Source: Nitrososphaerota archaeon
GTDB taxonomy: Archaea; Thermoproteota; Nitrososphaeria; Nitrososphaerales; Gagatemarchaeaceae
Reading direction: 5' to 3'
DNA: 57,679 bases
Assembly: GCA_029785085.1 (NCBI GenBank)
Contig: JAFMAI010000006.1
Span: 1 to 57,679, forward strand
Shown here: positions 25,373 through 36,245 of the stretch, in pieces
Position numbering within the stretch: position 1 is the stretch's first letter
How the letters are laid out: the number at the start of each line of letters is the position of its first letter
Notes under the pieces: generated by a model
The model's input: only the letters and a program-made list of their open reading frames with translations
What the model was told of the DNA's origin: nothing
Databases searched by the model: none
Program-made: the position numbers and the translations under genes

Positions 25373-25675
25373 ATGTATTTCACCGTGCCCAGCGAACTTT
25401 CCAGGCGGGTCGAGGCCAGACTCGGCGAACTGGTTGACGAAGAGACGAAACGGAAGTTCGGAGAGCTCAACATCGTGACCGACGTTTCTGAGATGGCCAC
25501 CGGCGCAATAAGGATAAGGTTCCAGCCGCTGTCCGCCTACAGTCCCATCGCCGTGGACATCGGCCGGGGCATCAGGACAGCTGCCCTCTCTGTGGACGGC
25601 GTCCTGACGGTGACCGTCGAGTGCTCGGGGCACATGATGGACGAGTTGGTCAACAAGCTCGTCAACCAAGACTGA
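25373..25675 (+). CDS. Small protein resembling the MIP18/DUF59 fold
   Basis: 100 residues. The layout ELNIVTDVSEM, then GAIRIRFQPLSAYSPIAVDIG, then AALSVDGVLTVTVECSGH resembles MIP18/DUF59 proteins, which help iron-sulfur cluster assembly. The conserved D-P-E and the Cys of that family's TxxxCP motif are missing. The match is weak; a family-wide name is not justified. It lies 29 bases after gcvPB and could be in the same transcript. Confidence 0.5.
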   Translation: MYFTVPSELSRRVEARLGELVDEETKRKFGELNIVTDVSEMATGAIRIRFQPLSAYSPIAVDIGRGIRTAALSVDGVLTVTVECSGHMMDELVNKLVNQD

Positions 25676-25794
25676 CCGCCATCAGGCCGTCAGGGCTTCG
25701 ACGGGCTGGGGGTAAATAAAAACTACATTGTCGTCAACTAAATTCAGTGATTGGTTTGTTTATTCGAAGTGCGGTGTAGGTCTGCGCTTCAAGG

Positions 25795-26826
25795 ATGCTC
25801 GACCGAAAAACCACAGACGAAGTAGCCGTAATCGGAATAGGTAGCGCAGGGACAAGGATTGTCTCCCTGCTCAGCCGGAAACCCCTGTTAGTCGACAGGT
25901 ACGCTTATGTCTCCTGTGACGAGGAAGACTTTTCGACCGTTGATACCGAAGACGCCATTCACATCCAGTCCCCCATAGATCAGAAGCTCACTCCCTCCCT
26001 TGTCCGCGGGCTCGCGTTGTCCTGTCACGAGAGGATCAGAGACGCGGTCGGCAGCTCCAATGTTGTCTTCGTTGTCACGGGCCTTGGCGGCGCGACGGGG
26101 AGCGGGCTGGCGCCGGTCGTCGCCTCCATAGCCCAGGAGTGTGGCGCAACGACCGTAGGGGTGGCAGTCATGCCGTTCGAGTTCGAGAAGAAGATGAAGT
26201 TCTACGCCGGCGTCTCGTTGCGGCGTCTCCGCGCCGCCTCGAGAGGGGTGGTGGTCGTGGACAACGAGACGCTGATGCACTCGTCCCCGGATGAGTCTAC
26301 CCTGGCTAACCTCTACGACTCGGCCAACAAGGCCGCCGTCAAGGCGCTCGGCTCGCTGCTGGCGAAGTCGACCCTGGGCTCGAAGTCGGTGGGTCTCAAC
26401 AAGCTCCTGGGCGCCGTCCTCAGGGATGGGTATTCCCTGCTGGGCGTGTCGAGCAACGGGGGTGTAGAGAAGGCCGAGGATGCCCTGGCGGGAGCCGTGG
26501 TCTCTCTGGGGAGGATTGCTGACGCCAAGGAGGCGAGCAGAGCCGTCGTGAGCCTGAACGCAGACTCCAGCCTCTCAGCCCAGGAAGTGGGCCTGGCGGT
26601 GAGCCGGTTCGGGTCTCTGATTGACAACCAGTCGGTCGACGTGGAGTACGGCGTCGACTACTCAGGTTCGTCTCAGCTCCAGGTCAGCGTCTTGGCCTCT
26701 GGTTTCGGCACCACGAAGTACGACGGCTACGACCCTCTGGCAAAGATACTCGGTGACCGGGTCCTCGACGACGACATGGACACCTCTCTCCTCGAGGGCC
26801 TCGAGGCGCTCCCATCCTGCGGTTGA
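25795..26826 (+). CDS. Divergent FtsZ/tubulin-like GTPase-fold protein
   Basis: 343 residues of the tubulin/FtsZ superfamily. The N-terminal nucleotide strand is AVIGIGSAGTRIVSL, and the tubulin signature loop is GLGGATGSG (residues 96-104), with Ala in place of the first Thr-adjacent Gly of GGGTGSG-type loops. The region where FtsZ has its T7 synergy loop (NxDxxD) reads GLNKLLGAVLRDGYSLLGVS, without the acidic pair. GTP hydrolysis on polymerisation is therefore doubtful. Thaumarchaea are known to carry divergent FtsZ homologs while dividing with Cdv proteins, which agrees. The upstream 120 bases are A/T rich (GGTAAATAAAAACTAC), a likely promoter. It is convergent with MetRS, four bases apart. 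Confidence 0.8.
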   Translation: MLDRKTTDEVAVIGIGSAGTRIVSLLSRKPLLVDRYAYVSCDEEDFSTVDTEDAIHIQSPIDQKLTPSLVRGLALSCHERIRDAVGSSNVVFVVTGLGGATGSGLAPVVASIAQECGATTVGVAVMPFEFEKKMKFYAGVSLRRLRAASRGVVVVDNETLMHSSPDESTLANLYDSANKAAVKALGSLLAKSTLGSKSVGLNKLLGAVLRDGYSLLGVSSNGGVEKAEDALAGAVVSLGRIADAKEASRAVVSLNADSSLSAQEVGLAVSRFGSLIDNQSVDVEYGVDYSGSSQLQVSVLASGFGTTKYDGYDPLAKILGDRVLDDDMDTSLLEGLEALPSCG

Positions 26827-26830
26827 CCAG

Positions 26831-28534
<1,704 letters not shown>

Positions 28535-28574
28535 GGCTCGGAGGCGCGCCTCCGCTTTCGGTTTAAACCTTAGC

Positions 28575-29804
28575 TCAGATCTCCCAGCTCTGGGCGTACG
28601 CCTTCTGTTCCTTCGTCATGGCGCCTATCGAGATGCCCATCGACTTCAGCGCCGCCCTCGCCACCTCGTCTTCGAGCTCAGCTGGGACTCCGTAGACCCG
28701 CTTCTCCATCTTCGCGTGGTCGGCGTGGATTCGGATAGCCGCCATCATCTGGTTCGCAAAGGACATCTGCATCACCTCGGGCGGGTGCCCCTCCGCGGCG
28801 ACCAGGTTCGCTATCCTCCCCTTCGCAATCAGGTACACCCTCTTGCCTGACGGGAGGGTCACCTCGTCCACGTTCGTCCTGACCTCCTTCATCTTCTTCG
28901 CCTTGGCCAGCAGAGTCTTCACGTCGATCTCGACGTCGAAGTGCCCCGCGTTGGACAGCATAGCCCCCTCCTTCATCTTCTCTATGGCCGTGTAGGGTAT
29001 CACCCCTTTCATCCCGGTGGCGGTGACGAACAGGTCGCCCCCTGCCGCAGCGTCCTCGATGCTCGAAACGTCGAAGCCGTCCAGGTGCGCCTCCAGCGCC
29101 CTGACCGGGTCAACTTCCACGACCGTCACCCTCGCGCCCATCCCGCGGGCTCTCATGGCGACCCCCTTGCCGACCCAGCCGTAGCCCACCACGACCGTCC
29201 TGATTCCGGCAAGTAGGAGGGCCGTGGCCCTCATGATGCCGTCCAGTGTCGACTGCCCGGTCCCATATCTGTTGTCGAACATGAACTTGGTCTTGGCGTC
29301 GTTGACGGCGATGACCGGATAGGCCAGTCCCCCTTCGGCCTCCAGCGCCTTCAACCTGACCACCCCGGTCGTGGTCTCCTCTGACCCGCCGACAATGCCC
29401 CTCGCCTTCGAGCGGTGGGCCGCGATGTGCAGGTCCGAGCCGTCGTCTATGATCTGCTGCGGCCGGCTCCGGAGCACCTGGTCGATGCACCACGAGTACT
29501 CCTGCGCAGACTCTCCCCTCCAGGCCCACACCTCAGTCCTGGTGGACAGGTACGCCGCTATGTCGTCCTGGGTCGAGAGCGGGTTGGCCGCCGCCAGCTT
29601 CACCTCCGCTCCGGCGGAGAGCAGGGCGTCTATGAGCACAGACGTCTCCTTGGTTATGTGCAGGCAGACCCCTATCCTCACCCCTTCCAGGGGCTTCGAC
29701 TTCGCATACTTCTCCTCTAGACTGGTGAGAGCCCCCATGTGGGCCTTGGCCCAGAGGAAGTTCCTCTCTCCTTCACTGCTCAGCTTTTGGTCTGTGACTT
29801 TCAT
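28575..29804 (-). CDS. ahcY: Adenosylhomocysteinase
   Basis: Splits S-adenosylhomocysteine into adenosine and homocysteine. About 409 residues from ATG at 29804 (MKVTDQKLSSEGERNFLWAK). Motifs are HITKETSVLIDAL, NDAKTKFMFDNRYGTGQS, the NAD Rossmann motif GYGWVGKGVAMRARGMGA, and TATGMKGVIPYTAIEKMKEG. The ATG overlaps the stop of the preceding phosphorylase (ATGA), so a longer upstream reading is rejected. It ends an operon with two MTAP-family phosphorylases and apt, which would remove adenosine or MTA formed by methylation and polyamine synthesis. Confidence 0.96.
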   Translation of the reverse strand: MKVTDQKLSSEGERNFLWAKAHMGALTSLEEKYAKSKPLEGVRIGVCLHITKETSVLIDALLSAGAEVKLAAANPLSTQDDIAAYLSTRTEVWAWRGESAQEYSWCIDQVLRSRPQQIIDDGSDLHIAAHRSKARGIVGGSEETTTGVVRLKALEAEGGLAYPVIAVNDAKTKFMFDNRYGTGQSTLDGIMRATALLLAGIRTVVVGYGWVGKGVAMRARGMGARVTVVEVDPVRALEAHLDGFDVSSIEDAAAGGDLFVTATGMKGVIPYTAIEKMKEGAMLSNAGHFDVEIDVKTLLAKAKKMKEVRTNVDEVTLPSGKRVYLIAKGRIANLVAAEGHPPEVMQMSFANQMMAAIRIHADHAKMEKRVYGVPAELEDEVARAALKSMGISIGAMTKEQKAYAQSWEI

Positions 29805-30538
29805 GTTCGTATACCCCCTAGGGCCCCGAGGGCCCCCTCTATCAACTGTTTCACCAGACTCCCGGCTCCTTCCATCACCTTTGAGACCTCTTCGTGGCTC
29901 ACCGCGGGCTGCAGCCCGGCCGCCCAATTGGTGGCCACCAGCACCGACGAGTACTCCATATGCTTCTCCTTCGCAAGCACTACCTCTGGTACGCCGGTCA
30001 TCCCCACCACGTCGCCGCCGAGCGTCCTGTACATCCTGATCTCGGCAGCTGTCTCGAACCTCGGGCCCTCTACGCAGACGTACACGAGGCCCGGGCGCAC
30101 CTCCAGTTTTAGCTTCTTCGCGGCGGCGGCCAGCGCTTCGTTCACCCGGCGACTGTAGGGGTTGGTCATGTCAGTGTGAACCACCTCGTCTTCGAAGAAG
30201 GTTCCCTCTCTATGCTTCGTGAAATCCAGGAACTGCGCCGCCAGGCCCAGGTCACCTACCTTGAACCCATCGTTCATAGAGCCCACGGCGCTGGTCGCGA
30301 TCACCTCCCTCACGCCCAGGCTCTCCAGGGCCGCTATGTTCGCCCTGTAGTTGATGGCGTGGGGCGGGGTCCTGTGGCCAGGCCCGTGCCTCGGGATGAC
30401 CACGAACTCTCCTGAAGGGTCCTCGTACACCGTCGTGCGGCCGTAGCTGGTCTTCACGCCCCTGGGACGACCCAGATCGAAGTGCTGCGTCACCCCGGTC
30501 CCCACTATGACCCCCACCGGGGACCTGTCCCTAGTCAT
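29801..30538 (-). CDS. Purine nucleoside phosphorylase / MTAP-II-like enzyme
   Basis: 245 residues of the PNP/MTAP family. VGVIVGTGVTQHFDLG is the phosphate-binding start, IPRHGPGHRTPPHAINYRAN is the family motif, and EGPRFETAAEIRMYRTLGGDVVGMT is the nucleoside site. It differs from the neighbouring mtnP paralog and resembles archaeal 6-oxopurine nucleoside phosphorylases in being shorter. It overlaps apt upstream by eight bases and ahcY downstream by four. The substrate (inosine, guanosine or MTA) cannot be set from sequence. Confidence 0.88.
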   Translation of the reverse strand: MTRDRSPVGVIVGTGVTQHFDLGRPRGVKTSYGRTTVYEDPSGEFVVIPRHGPGHRTPPHAINYRANIAALESLGVREVIATSAVGSMNDGFKVGDLGLAAQFLDFTKHREGTFFEDEVVHTDMTNPYSRRVNEALAAAAKKLKLEVRPGLVYVCVEGPRFETAAEIRMYRTLGGDVVGMTGVPEVVLAKEKHMEYSSVLVATNWAAGLQPAVSHEEVSKVMEGAGSLVKQLIEGALGALGGIRT

Positions 30539-31061
30539 ACCTGGAGAGCGTGTAGACCTCGTATCCCGTCAGCTTCTCCCTCCCCTTCAGAAAGCTGAGC
30601 TCTGTCACAAAGGCGAGCCCGACTACCTTGCCTCCAAGCTTTTCGACCAGGGCAGCAGCAGCCTTTGACGTCCCTCCGGTCGCCAGAAGGTCGTCCACGA
30701 TGAGCACCCTCTCTCCCTTGGAGACGGAGTTGGCATGCATCTCGAGCCCCTGGCGGCCGTATTCGAGCTCATAGTTCACACTCACCTTCTTCGCAGGCAG
30801 CTTCCCCACCTTCCTCGCGGGGACGAACCCTATCCCGAGGCGGTCGGCAAGGGGGGCGCCGACTATGAACCCCCTGGCCTCGACGCCGACTACCTTGTCG
30901 AGCTTCGCCTTCTTCCACCTCCTTTCCAAGGCGTCTGTGACCCGCCTGGTCAGTCTGCCGTCCTCCCAGAGCGTGGTGAGGTCCTTGAACGCTACCCCCT
31001 TCTTCGGGTAGTCCGGGATGTTCCGGATTGCCTTCTTGATGTCAGTCTCGAGCTTCTCCAT
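30531..31061 (-). CDS. apt: Adenine phosphoribosyltransferase
   Basis: Converts adenine and PRPP to AMP. 176 residues from ATG at 31061, giving MEKLETDIKKAIRNIPDYPKKG, the normal N-terminus; the ATG overlaps the stop of the upstream MTAP gene. The PRPP loop is VLIVDDLLATGGTSKAA, and EARGFIVGAPLADRLG is the conserved purine-binding region. In this operon it reclaims adenine released by the phosphorylases. Confidence 0.95.
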   Translation of the reverse strand: MEKLETDIKKAIRNIPDYPKKGVAFKDLTTLWEDGRLTRRVTDALERRWKKAKLDKVVGVEARGFIVGAPLADRLGIGFVPARKVGKLPAKKVSVNYELEYGRQGLEMHANSVSKGERVLIVDDLLATGGTSKAAAALVEKLGGKVVGLAFVTELSFLKGREKLTGYEVYTLSRYD

Positions 31062-31867
31062 CAGGCGCTCAGTCTCGCATGTTCGAGCGCCGAGCCGCAA
31101 TCGCAGGTTCGCTCCCCGGGCACCCGCTTCACGATCTCTCCGATAAGTCGCGTCAGGTTCTCAAGGTTCCTGTTGAATACCCTGACCACTTCTTCGTGGG
31201 ACACCGGCTTCATGCTCGGATCGCCCTCCAGGCCCGCGTCGTAGTCGGTCACCAGAGATATGTTGAGGTAGCACATCTCCTGTTCCCGCGCGAGCACGGC
31301 CTCGGGATACTGGGTCATGTTGATCACATCCCACCCCTGCCGCGAGAAGAACCTGCTCTCCGCCTTGGTAGAGAACCGGGGTCCCTGGATTACGACCACG
31401 GTCCCTGAGGGATGGTACTCGAGCCCCAGGGCATCAGCGGCCTCGACCGCCGCCTTCCTCATCTGGGGGCAGTAGGGTGACGCGGAGCTGACATGCGTCG
31501 TCTCGGGCCCGTCGTAGAACGTGTCCTTCCTCCCTGACGTGAAGTTGACGAACTGGTCGCAGAAGACTAGCTCCCCTGGGGCAACTTCACCCTTCAGGCT
31601 TCCAACGGCGTTGGGGCCGATCACCCTTTTCACCCCGAGCTTCTTGAAGGCCATGACGTTTGCCCTGTATGGGACTGCGTGAGGGGGATATTCGTGGTGG
31701 ACTCCGTGCCTGGGTATGAACGCCACCTTCCGCCCCTCGATATCCGCCAGCGTCACTTTGCCGCTTGGCTTCCCGTAGCGGGTGGTCACGGTGGCGCTGC
31801 CTGTCCCTTTTGCAAGCTTGTAGAACCCGGAGCCGCCAAAGACGCCGAACTCTGCCGCCGGCTTCAC
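31061..31867 (-). CDS. mtnP: S-methyl-5'-thioadenosine phosphorylase
   Basis: 268 residues, first gene of the methyl-cycle operon. Motifs are FGVFGGSGFYKLAKG, IPRHGVHHEYPPHAVPYRAN, GPNAVGSLKGEVAPG and IQGPRFSTKAESRFF, then NMTQYPEAVLARE. It cleaves MTA into adenine and methylthioribose-1-phosphate. A C-terminal CDCGSAL with two Cys resembles the CXC motif seen in thermostable archaeal MTAPs. The divergent aIF2-beta gene shares its promoter region. Confidence 0.94.
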   Translation of the reverse strand: MKPAAEFGVFGGSGFYKLAKGTGSATVTTRYGKPSGKVTLADIEGRKVAFIPRHGVHHEYPPHAVPYRANVMAFKKLGVKRVIGPNAVGSLKGEVAPGELVFCDQFVNFTSGRKDTFYDGPETTHVSSASPYCPQMRKAAVEAADALGLEYHPSGTVVVIQGPRFSTKAESRFFSRQGWDVINMTQYPEAVLAREQEMCYLNISLVTDYDAGLEGDPSMKPVSHEEVVRVFNRNLENLTRLIGEIVKRVPGERTCDCGSALEHARLSA

Positions 31868-31961
31868 AGTCCGCCTCCTCAGGTTTCCGATTTAATCTTT
31901 GGCTTGAGAAGAGCTGCGCAGGCCAGAAGACTTGAAATACCTTGGTCTGACGATTCTGCGA

Positions 31962-32378
31962 ATGCCTCGGTCGTACGAAGATCTCCTCTCCAGGGCCAGA
32001 TCTGGCCTGGACAAGGATGCGAAGCAGTCCGGCGCCCTACGGCTCGAGCTCCCAGAGCCGGACGTCATCTGGGTGGGCAACAAGACGATCTTCCGAAACT
32101 ATGCCGAGTTCCCCAAGCTCCTGAGAAGAGAATCAAGCCGCGTCCTGATGTACCTCGCCAAAGAACTCGCAACGGCGGCCTCCCTTGACGGGGAACGAGC
32201 CATCTTCATAGGGCGGAAGGACCGCGATTCGTTCTCTCAGCTCTTACAGCGCTATCTCAAGGACGGTGTGATATGCCCAGTCTGCGGGAGCCCAGACACC
32301 CACCTGGACAAGGAGAAGCGCATGTGGTTCATGGTCTGCGAGGCTTGCGGGGCCAGGTCGGTCGCCAAGGTTGCGTAG
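31962..32378 (+). CDS. eif2b: Translation initiation factor aIF2, beta subunit
   Basis: 138 residues from ATG at 31962 (MPRSYEDLLSRARSGL). The core alpha-beta domain has TIFRNYAEFPKLLRRESSRVL, and the C-terminal zinc ribbon is CPVCGSP with a second CEACGARS pair. It binds aIF2-gamma and contributes to initiator tRNA delivery. A longer open frame with TTG ten codons upstream is possible, but the ATG gives the family-length protein. DUF424 follows three bases later. Confidence 0.93.
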   Translation: MPRSYEDLLSRARSGLDKDAKQSGALRLELPEPDVIWVGNKTIFRNYAEFPKLLRRESSRVLMYLAKELATAASLDGERAIFIGRKDRDSFSQLLQRYLKDGVICPVCGSPDTHLDKEKRMWFMVCEACGARSVAKVA

Positions 32379-32381
32379 AGC

Positions 32382-32693
32382 TTGGCCGAGAAGGGGTTCT
32401 CCGTCAGGACCGCGGAGTACAGAGGGTCTATACTGGTCAACATATGCGACGAAGAGCTGGTGGGGCGCACGGTCGCCGAAGGGAACCTGGAGGTGCACCT
32501 CTCCAAGGACTTCTACTCGGGCGAGGTGGTCAGCAGCGGCGAGGCCCTCAGGCTGATCCGGACGTGCTCGATAGTAAATCTCGCCGGGTCCAGGTCTGTC
32601 TCATTGGCCGTCAGCAACAAGGTCGGGGCGCCGGAGGCCATACGTGAAATCCAGGAGATCCCCTTCCTGATGATTTACAAGTTCTCGGGCTAG
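32382..32693 (+). CDS. DUF424 domain protein
   Basis: 103 residues starting from [23 protein letters not shown]. It matches the archaeal DUF424 pattern ([20 protein letters not shown], then a Cys in [14 protein letters not shown] and LAVSNKVG). DUF424 genes are very often next to aIF2-beta, as here with three bases between, which suggests a role linked to translation. No biochemical activity is known. Its end overlaps the convergent dnaJ by four bases. Confidence 0.88.
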   Translation: MAEKGFSVRTAEYRGSILVNICDEELVGRTVAEGNLEVHLSKDFYSGEVVSSGEALRLIRTCSIVNLAGSRSVSLAVSNKVGAPEAIREIQEIPFLMIYKFSG

Positions 32694-33778
32694 CTGAGGC
32701 TTCCGAGCTTCTTCACCTGCTCCCTCTGCTGGTCAGTCAGCTTCCTCGGGACTTCGACCCGGACGACCACGTACTGGTTTCCATGGCCGCCCCTCCATCC
32801 GCCGAACTTCGGGAGACCCTTCTCCTTGACAATGAACCTCTCTCCGGGCTGGGTACCGTGAGGGATCGTCAGTTTGACGTCGCCGTGCAGCGTCGGGACA
32901 GTGAGTTCCGTGCCGAGCATGGCCTCCACGACCCCTATCTTGGCTTCCAGGAACACGTTGCTGGGGTCTTCCTCTCCCCTCCTGAAGACCCGGTGCGGTC
33001 CGATGTTCACCACGACGTAGAGGTCGCCGGGCGGGATGCCTCTCTCCCCGGCGTTCCCTTCGCCCCTGAGGCGGAGGGTGTACCCGTCTTCGATCCCGCC
33101 GGGAACCCTGACGCGGATCTTCCTGGTCTTCGCCGCTGTCCCGCGCCCTCTGCAGTCTTTGCAAGGGCTATCCACGGTGTATCCTCTCCCTCCGCACCTG
33201 CCGCAGGCGGTGATCCTGACTAAGCGTGCGAAGCCTGCTGACTGCACCTTCTGGACCTGGCCCGTCCCGCCGCAGGTGGTGCACTGACGAGGCGATGTCC
33301 CTGGCTTGGCGCCGCTCCCGTGGCAGGTGGCGCACACTTCGCTTCTAGGGACCTCGATCTCCCTCTCGGTGTCGCTGACTATGTCTTCCAGATTGAGCTC
33401 CAGGTGATAGGTCAGGTCCTCGCCGCGGCTGGGCTGCCGCGTCCCCCCTCCGCCGAAGAACTGCGCGAAGATGTCGTCGAAGCCCCCGAACCCTCCCCCT
33501 CTGAAGAACTCGCCGAAGTCGGCCCCCCTGAATATGTCCTCCTGGCTGTACTTCTGGTACACCCCCTCCCGCCCGAACGAGTCGTACTGCCTGCGCTTCT
33601 CGTCGTCTGAGAGCACGGCGTACGCCTCGGATATCTCCTTGAAGCGCGCCTCAGCGTCGGGGGCTTTGTTCCGGTCAGGGTGGAACTTGAGGGCGAGCTT
33701 CCTGTATGCGTCCTTGATCTGATCCTTGGTCGCGCCTCTCTGGACGCCGAGCACCTCGTAGTAGTCCTTCGTGGCCAC
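32690..33778 (-). CDS. dnaJ: Chaperone DnaJ (Hsp40)
   Basis: 362 residues. The J-domain begins [20 protein letters not shown] and has HPDRNK. A Gly/Phe-rich linker follows, then the zinc region with [24 protein letters not shown] and CKDCRGRG, and the substrate-binding C-terminal beta domains. It stimulates DnaK ATPase and delivers clients. Third gene of a grpE-dnaK-dnaJ cluster, the order found in archaea that acquired the bacterial Hsp70 system. Confidence 0.96.
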   Translation of the reverse strand: MATKDYYEVLGVQRGATKDQIKDAYRKLALKFHPDRNKAPDAEARFKEISEAYAVLSDDEKRRQYDSFGREGVYQKYSQEDIFRGADFGEFFRGGGFGGFDDIFAQFFGGGGTRQPSRGEDLTYHLELNLEDIVSDTEREIEVPRSEVCATCHGSGAKPGTSPRQCTTCGGTGQVQKVQSAGFARLVRITACGRCGGRGYTVDSPCKDCRGRGTAAKTRKIRVRVPGGIEDGYTLRLRGEGNAGERGIPPGDLYVVVNIGPHRVFRRGEEDPSNVFLEAKIGVVEAMLGTELTVPTLHGDVKLTIPHGTQPGERFIVKEKGLPKFGGWRGGHGNQYVVVRVEVPRKLTDQQREQVKKLGSLS

Positions 33779-33790
33779 GGAGGCTATCTC

Positions 33791-35644
33791 CTACTTTCCT
33801 TCGTCCACAACCTTGTAGTCGGCGTCGCCGACCTTCTGGCCGCCGCCCTCGCTCTCGGAGGGCTGTCCCTGCTGCTGCCTCTGCGCCTGTTGCTGATAGA
33901 CTGACGCGCCTACCTCCTGAAGGACCTTCTTCAGCGCCTCGCTCTTATCCCTGATCGCCGCTGTGTCCTGTCCCTCGACCTCCTTCCTGAGCTCCTGAGC
34001 GGCCGTGTCTATCTTGTCTGTGCTCGCCTTGTCGACCTTGCCTTCCAGGTCTCTCTTCGTCCTCTCTGCCGTGTAGAGCACAGAGTCCGCCTCGTTCCTG
34101 ACCTCCGCATCGTCCCTCTTCTTCCTGTCCTGGTCGGCGAACGACTCCGCCTCCTTGACGAGCCTCTCCTTCTCTTCCTTCGACAGCTTGGTCGACGCGG
34201 TTATCGTTATCTTGCTCTCCTTCCCCGTCCCGAGATCCTTCGCCCCTACGGTGAGGATGCCGTTGGCGTCAATGTCGAAGGTCACCTCGATCTGCGGGAC
34301 GCCCCTGGGCGCCGGCGGTAGCCCGGCCAGGTTGAACATCCCGAGAGAGACGTTGTCAGCGGCCATGCTCCTCTCGCCCTGGACCACGTGGATGGTCACG
34401 GCGGTCTGGAAGTCAGCAGCCGTGGTGAACGTCTTGCTCCTCTTGGTCGGTATCGTAGCGTTCTTCTCTATCAGGTGCTCGGTGATCCCGCCGAGGGTCT
34501 CGACGCCCAGGGAAAGCGGCGTCACGTCCAACAGAAGTATGTCCTTGATCTCCCCCGCCAGGACGGCTCCCTGTATCGCCGCGCCTATGGCGACGGCTTC
34601 CATGGGGTCGACGCCTCTCTCGGCCTGCTTCCTGGCCACGTCCTCGACGAACTTCCGGACCAGCGGCATCCTTGTCATTCCGCCTATCAGTATCACCTTG
34701 TCAACCTGCTCGGGGGTGAGCTTCGCGTCGTTGATCACCCTACGTATGGTCTGCTCCGTCTTTGAGACCACCGGCCTGGCGACCTCTTCTAGCTTGGTCC
34801 TGGTCAGCGTGTAGTGAAGGTTCTTCGGACCGGAGGCATCGCTTGCTATGAATGGAAGGTCCACGTCGGTGGACATCAGGTTCGAGAGCTGGATCTTCGC
34901 CTGCTCTGCCCCCTCCTTCAGTCTGGCCATGGCCGTCTTGTCGGCGGTCAGGTCTATCCCGGTCTTCGAACGGAAGTCGTCGAGGAGGACCTGGATGATG
35001 GCCTTGTCCACGTCTGTCCCCCCTGTCTGTGTGTCCCCCGAGGTGGCGAGGACTTGGAACACCCCCTTTCCGAACTCCATGATGGTCGCGTCGTGGGTCC
35101 CTCCACCGAAGCTGAACACCAGGATTTTCATCTCCTTCTCGGACTTGTCGAGCCCGTAGGCGAGCGACGCAGCGGTGGGCTCGTTGATTATCCTAACGAC
35201 CTCGAGGCCTGCTATCTCGCCCGCATCCTTGGTCGCCTGACGCTGGTTGTCGTTGAAGTGGGCTGGTACGGTGATCACCGCCTTCTTCACAGGATAGCCC
35301 AGGAACGCGTCGGCGTCATGTTTGATCTTCTGGAGTATGTAGGAGCTGAGCTGCTCGGGGGAGTAGTCCTTTCCTGAGAGGCTGACCCGGTAGTCTGTCC
35401 CCATCTTCCTCTTGATCTCGAAGACGGTCCCGTCCGGGTTGGTCACCACCTGGCGCCTCGCGGGCTCTCCTACCAGGAGTTGTCCGTCCTTTGTGTAGGC
35501 TACCACCGAGGGGAACATCTTGCCCGCCGGGGTCGCCCCCTCGGCGCTCGGGATCACCACCGGCCTCCCTGCTTCCACCACCGCTGCCGCGGAGTTGGTT
35601 GTCCCCAGGTCTATCCCTATGACCTTCTCCCTAGTGCTACTCAT
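33791..35644 (-). CDS. dnaK: Chaperone DnaK (Hsp70)
   Basis: 617 residues from ATG at 35644 ([20 protein letters not shown]). The ATPase domain has [42 protein letters not shown] and [11 protein letters not shown]; the substrate domain has [17 protein letters not shown]. The segment normally IFDLGGGTFD reads [14 protein letters not shown], a small divergence in the phosphate-2 loop: DLGGGT is changed to SFGGGT, so the first acidic residue is replaced. The C-terminal lid ends in a Gln-rich tail. The start overlaps the end of grpE by eight bases. Confidence 0.95.
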   Translation of the reverse strand: MSSTREKVIGIDLGTTNSAAAVVEAGRPVVIPSAEGATPAGKMFPSVVAYTKDGQLLVGEPARRQVVTNPDGTVFEIKRKMGTDYRVSLSGKDYSPEQLSSYILQKIKHDADAFLGYPVKKAVITVPAHFNDNQRQATKDAGEIAGLEVVRIINEPTAASLAYGLDKSEKEMKILVFSFGGGTHDATIMEFGKGVFQVLATSGDTQTGGTDVDKAIIQVLLDDFRSKTGIDLTADKTAMARLKEGAEQAKIQLSNLMSTDVDLPFIASDASGPKNLHYTLTRTKLEEVARPVVSKTEQTIRRVINDAKLTPEQVDKVILIGGMTRMPLVRKFVEDVARKQAERGVDPMEAVAIGAAIQGAVLAGEIKDILLLDVTPLSLGVETLGGITEHLIEKNATIPTKRSKTFTTAADFQTAVTIHVVQGERSMAADNVSLGMFNLAGLPPAPRGVPQIEVTFDIDANGILTVGAKDLGTGKESKITITASTKLSKEEKERLVKEAESFADQDRKKRDDAEVRNEADSVLYTAERTKRDLEGKVDKASTDKIDTAAQELRKEVEGQDTAAIRDKSEALKKVLQEVGASVYQQQAQRQQQGQPSESEGGGQKVGDADYKVVDEGK

Positions 35645-36176
35645 CGGTTCTAGCCTCCACCCGGGCCGTTTTACGCGCCAATTCAACTTTTACCATGCTC
35701 GGTCTCAGGAGCTGACCTCGGAACGTGTATCCCGTCCTCAGCTCTTCGACCACCCGGTCCGGCCCTTCTCCCTCGCCCTGGGCCTTCCCAACAGCTTCGT
35801 GGATGGCTGGGTCGAAGGGCTTCCCCAGGGCGTCGATGGCCTCGACCCCCACCGACTGGAGCGCGGCACGGAGGTTCCCCTTGACCATCTTGATTCCTTC
35901 CAGCAGCTCAGCGTTTGCCGGTCCTTCAGCGTGCTTCAGGGCCAGTTCCAGCTCGTCCGACACCACGAGGAGCTTGGAGACCAGCCCCTTCGCCATTGCC
36001 TCTCCTGCCTCCTTCAGCTCCTTCTCTGCCCTCTTCCTGTAGTTCTCGAGGTCTGCCTGAGAGTACCTCAGGCGCGTCATGAGCTCATCGCTCCGCTTCT
36101 TCTCCTCTGAGAGGCGCTCCTTCAGCACCTCCAAGGCGTCCTCGTCGCCCTTCCCGGCTTCTTCAAACTCCAACAA
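35637..36176 (-). CDS. grpE: Nucleotide exchange factor GrpE
   Basis: 179 residues. A long N-terminal coiled coil ([21 protein letters not shown], then [15 protein letters not shown]) precedes the C-terminal beta domain ([20 protein letters not shown], then [21 protein letters not shown]), the GrpE signature. It releases ADP from DnaK. It begins at one of two adjacent TTG codons. First gene of the Hsp70 operon, divergent from the RIO kinase gene across an A/T-rich promoter. Confidence 0.92.
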   Translation of the reverse strand: MLEFEEAGKGDEDALEVLKERLSEEKKRSDELMTRLRYSQADLENYRKRAEKELKEAGEAMAKGLVSKLLVVSDELELALKHAEGPANAELLEGIKMVKGNLRAALQSVGVEAIDALGKPFDPAIHEAVGKAQGEGEGPDRVVEELRTGYTFRGQLLRPSMVKVELARKTARVEARTDE

Positions 36177-36218
36177 TCCCGGCTCTGTACCCCTGTGAGG
36201 ACACCGCGTTTCGCTTCA

Positions 36219-36232
36219 TACGTATAAATTTT
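36219..36232. promoter_or_regulatory. Shared TATA region between grpE and rio1
   Basis: The stretch TACGTATAAATTTT is A/T rich and readable as a TATA box on either strand. On the plus strand it lies about 20 bases before the RIO ATG at 36246, suggesting a leaderless or very short leader. On the minus strand it lies about 45 bases before grpE. Confidence 0.45.
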
Positions 36233-36245
36233 GAACGATTCAAGG

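Noticed and set aside
29805-29927. 41-residue N-terminal extension of adenosylhomocysteinase
   Set aside because: It lies inside the upstream phosphorylase gene, and the ATG at 29804 gives the standard start.
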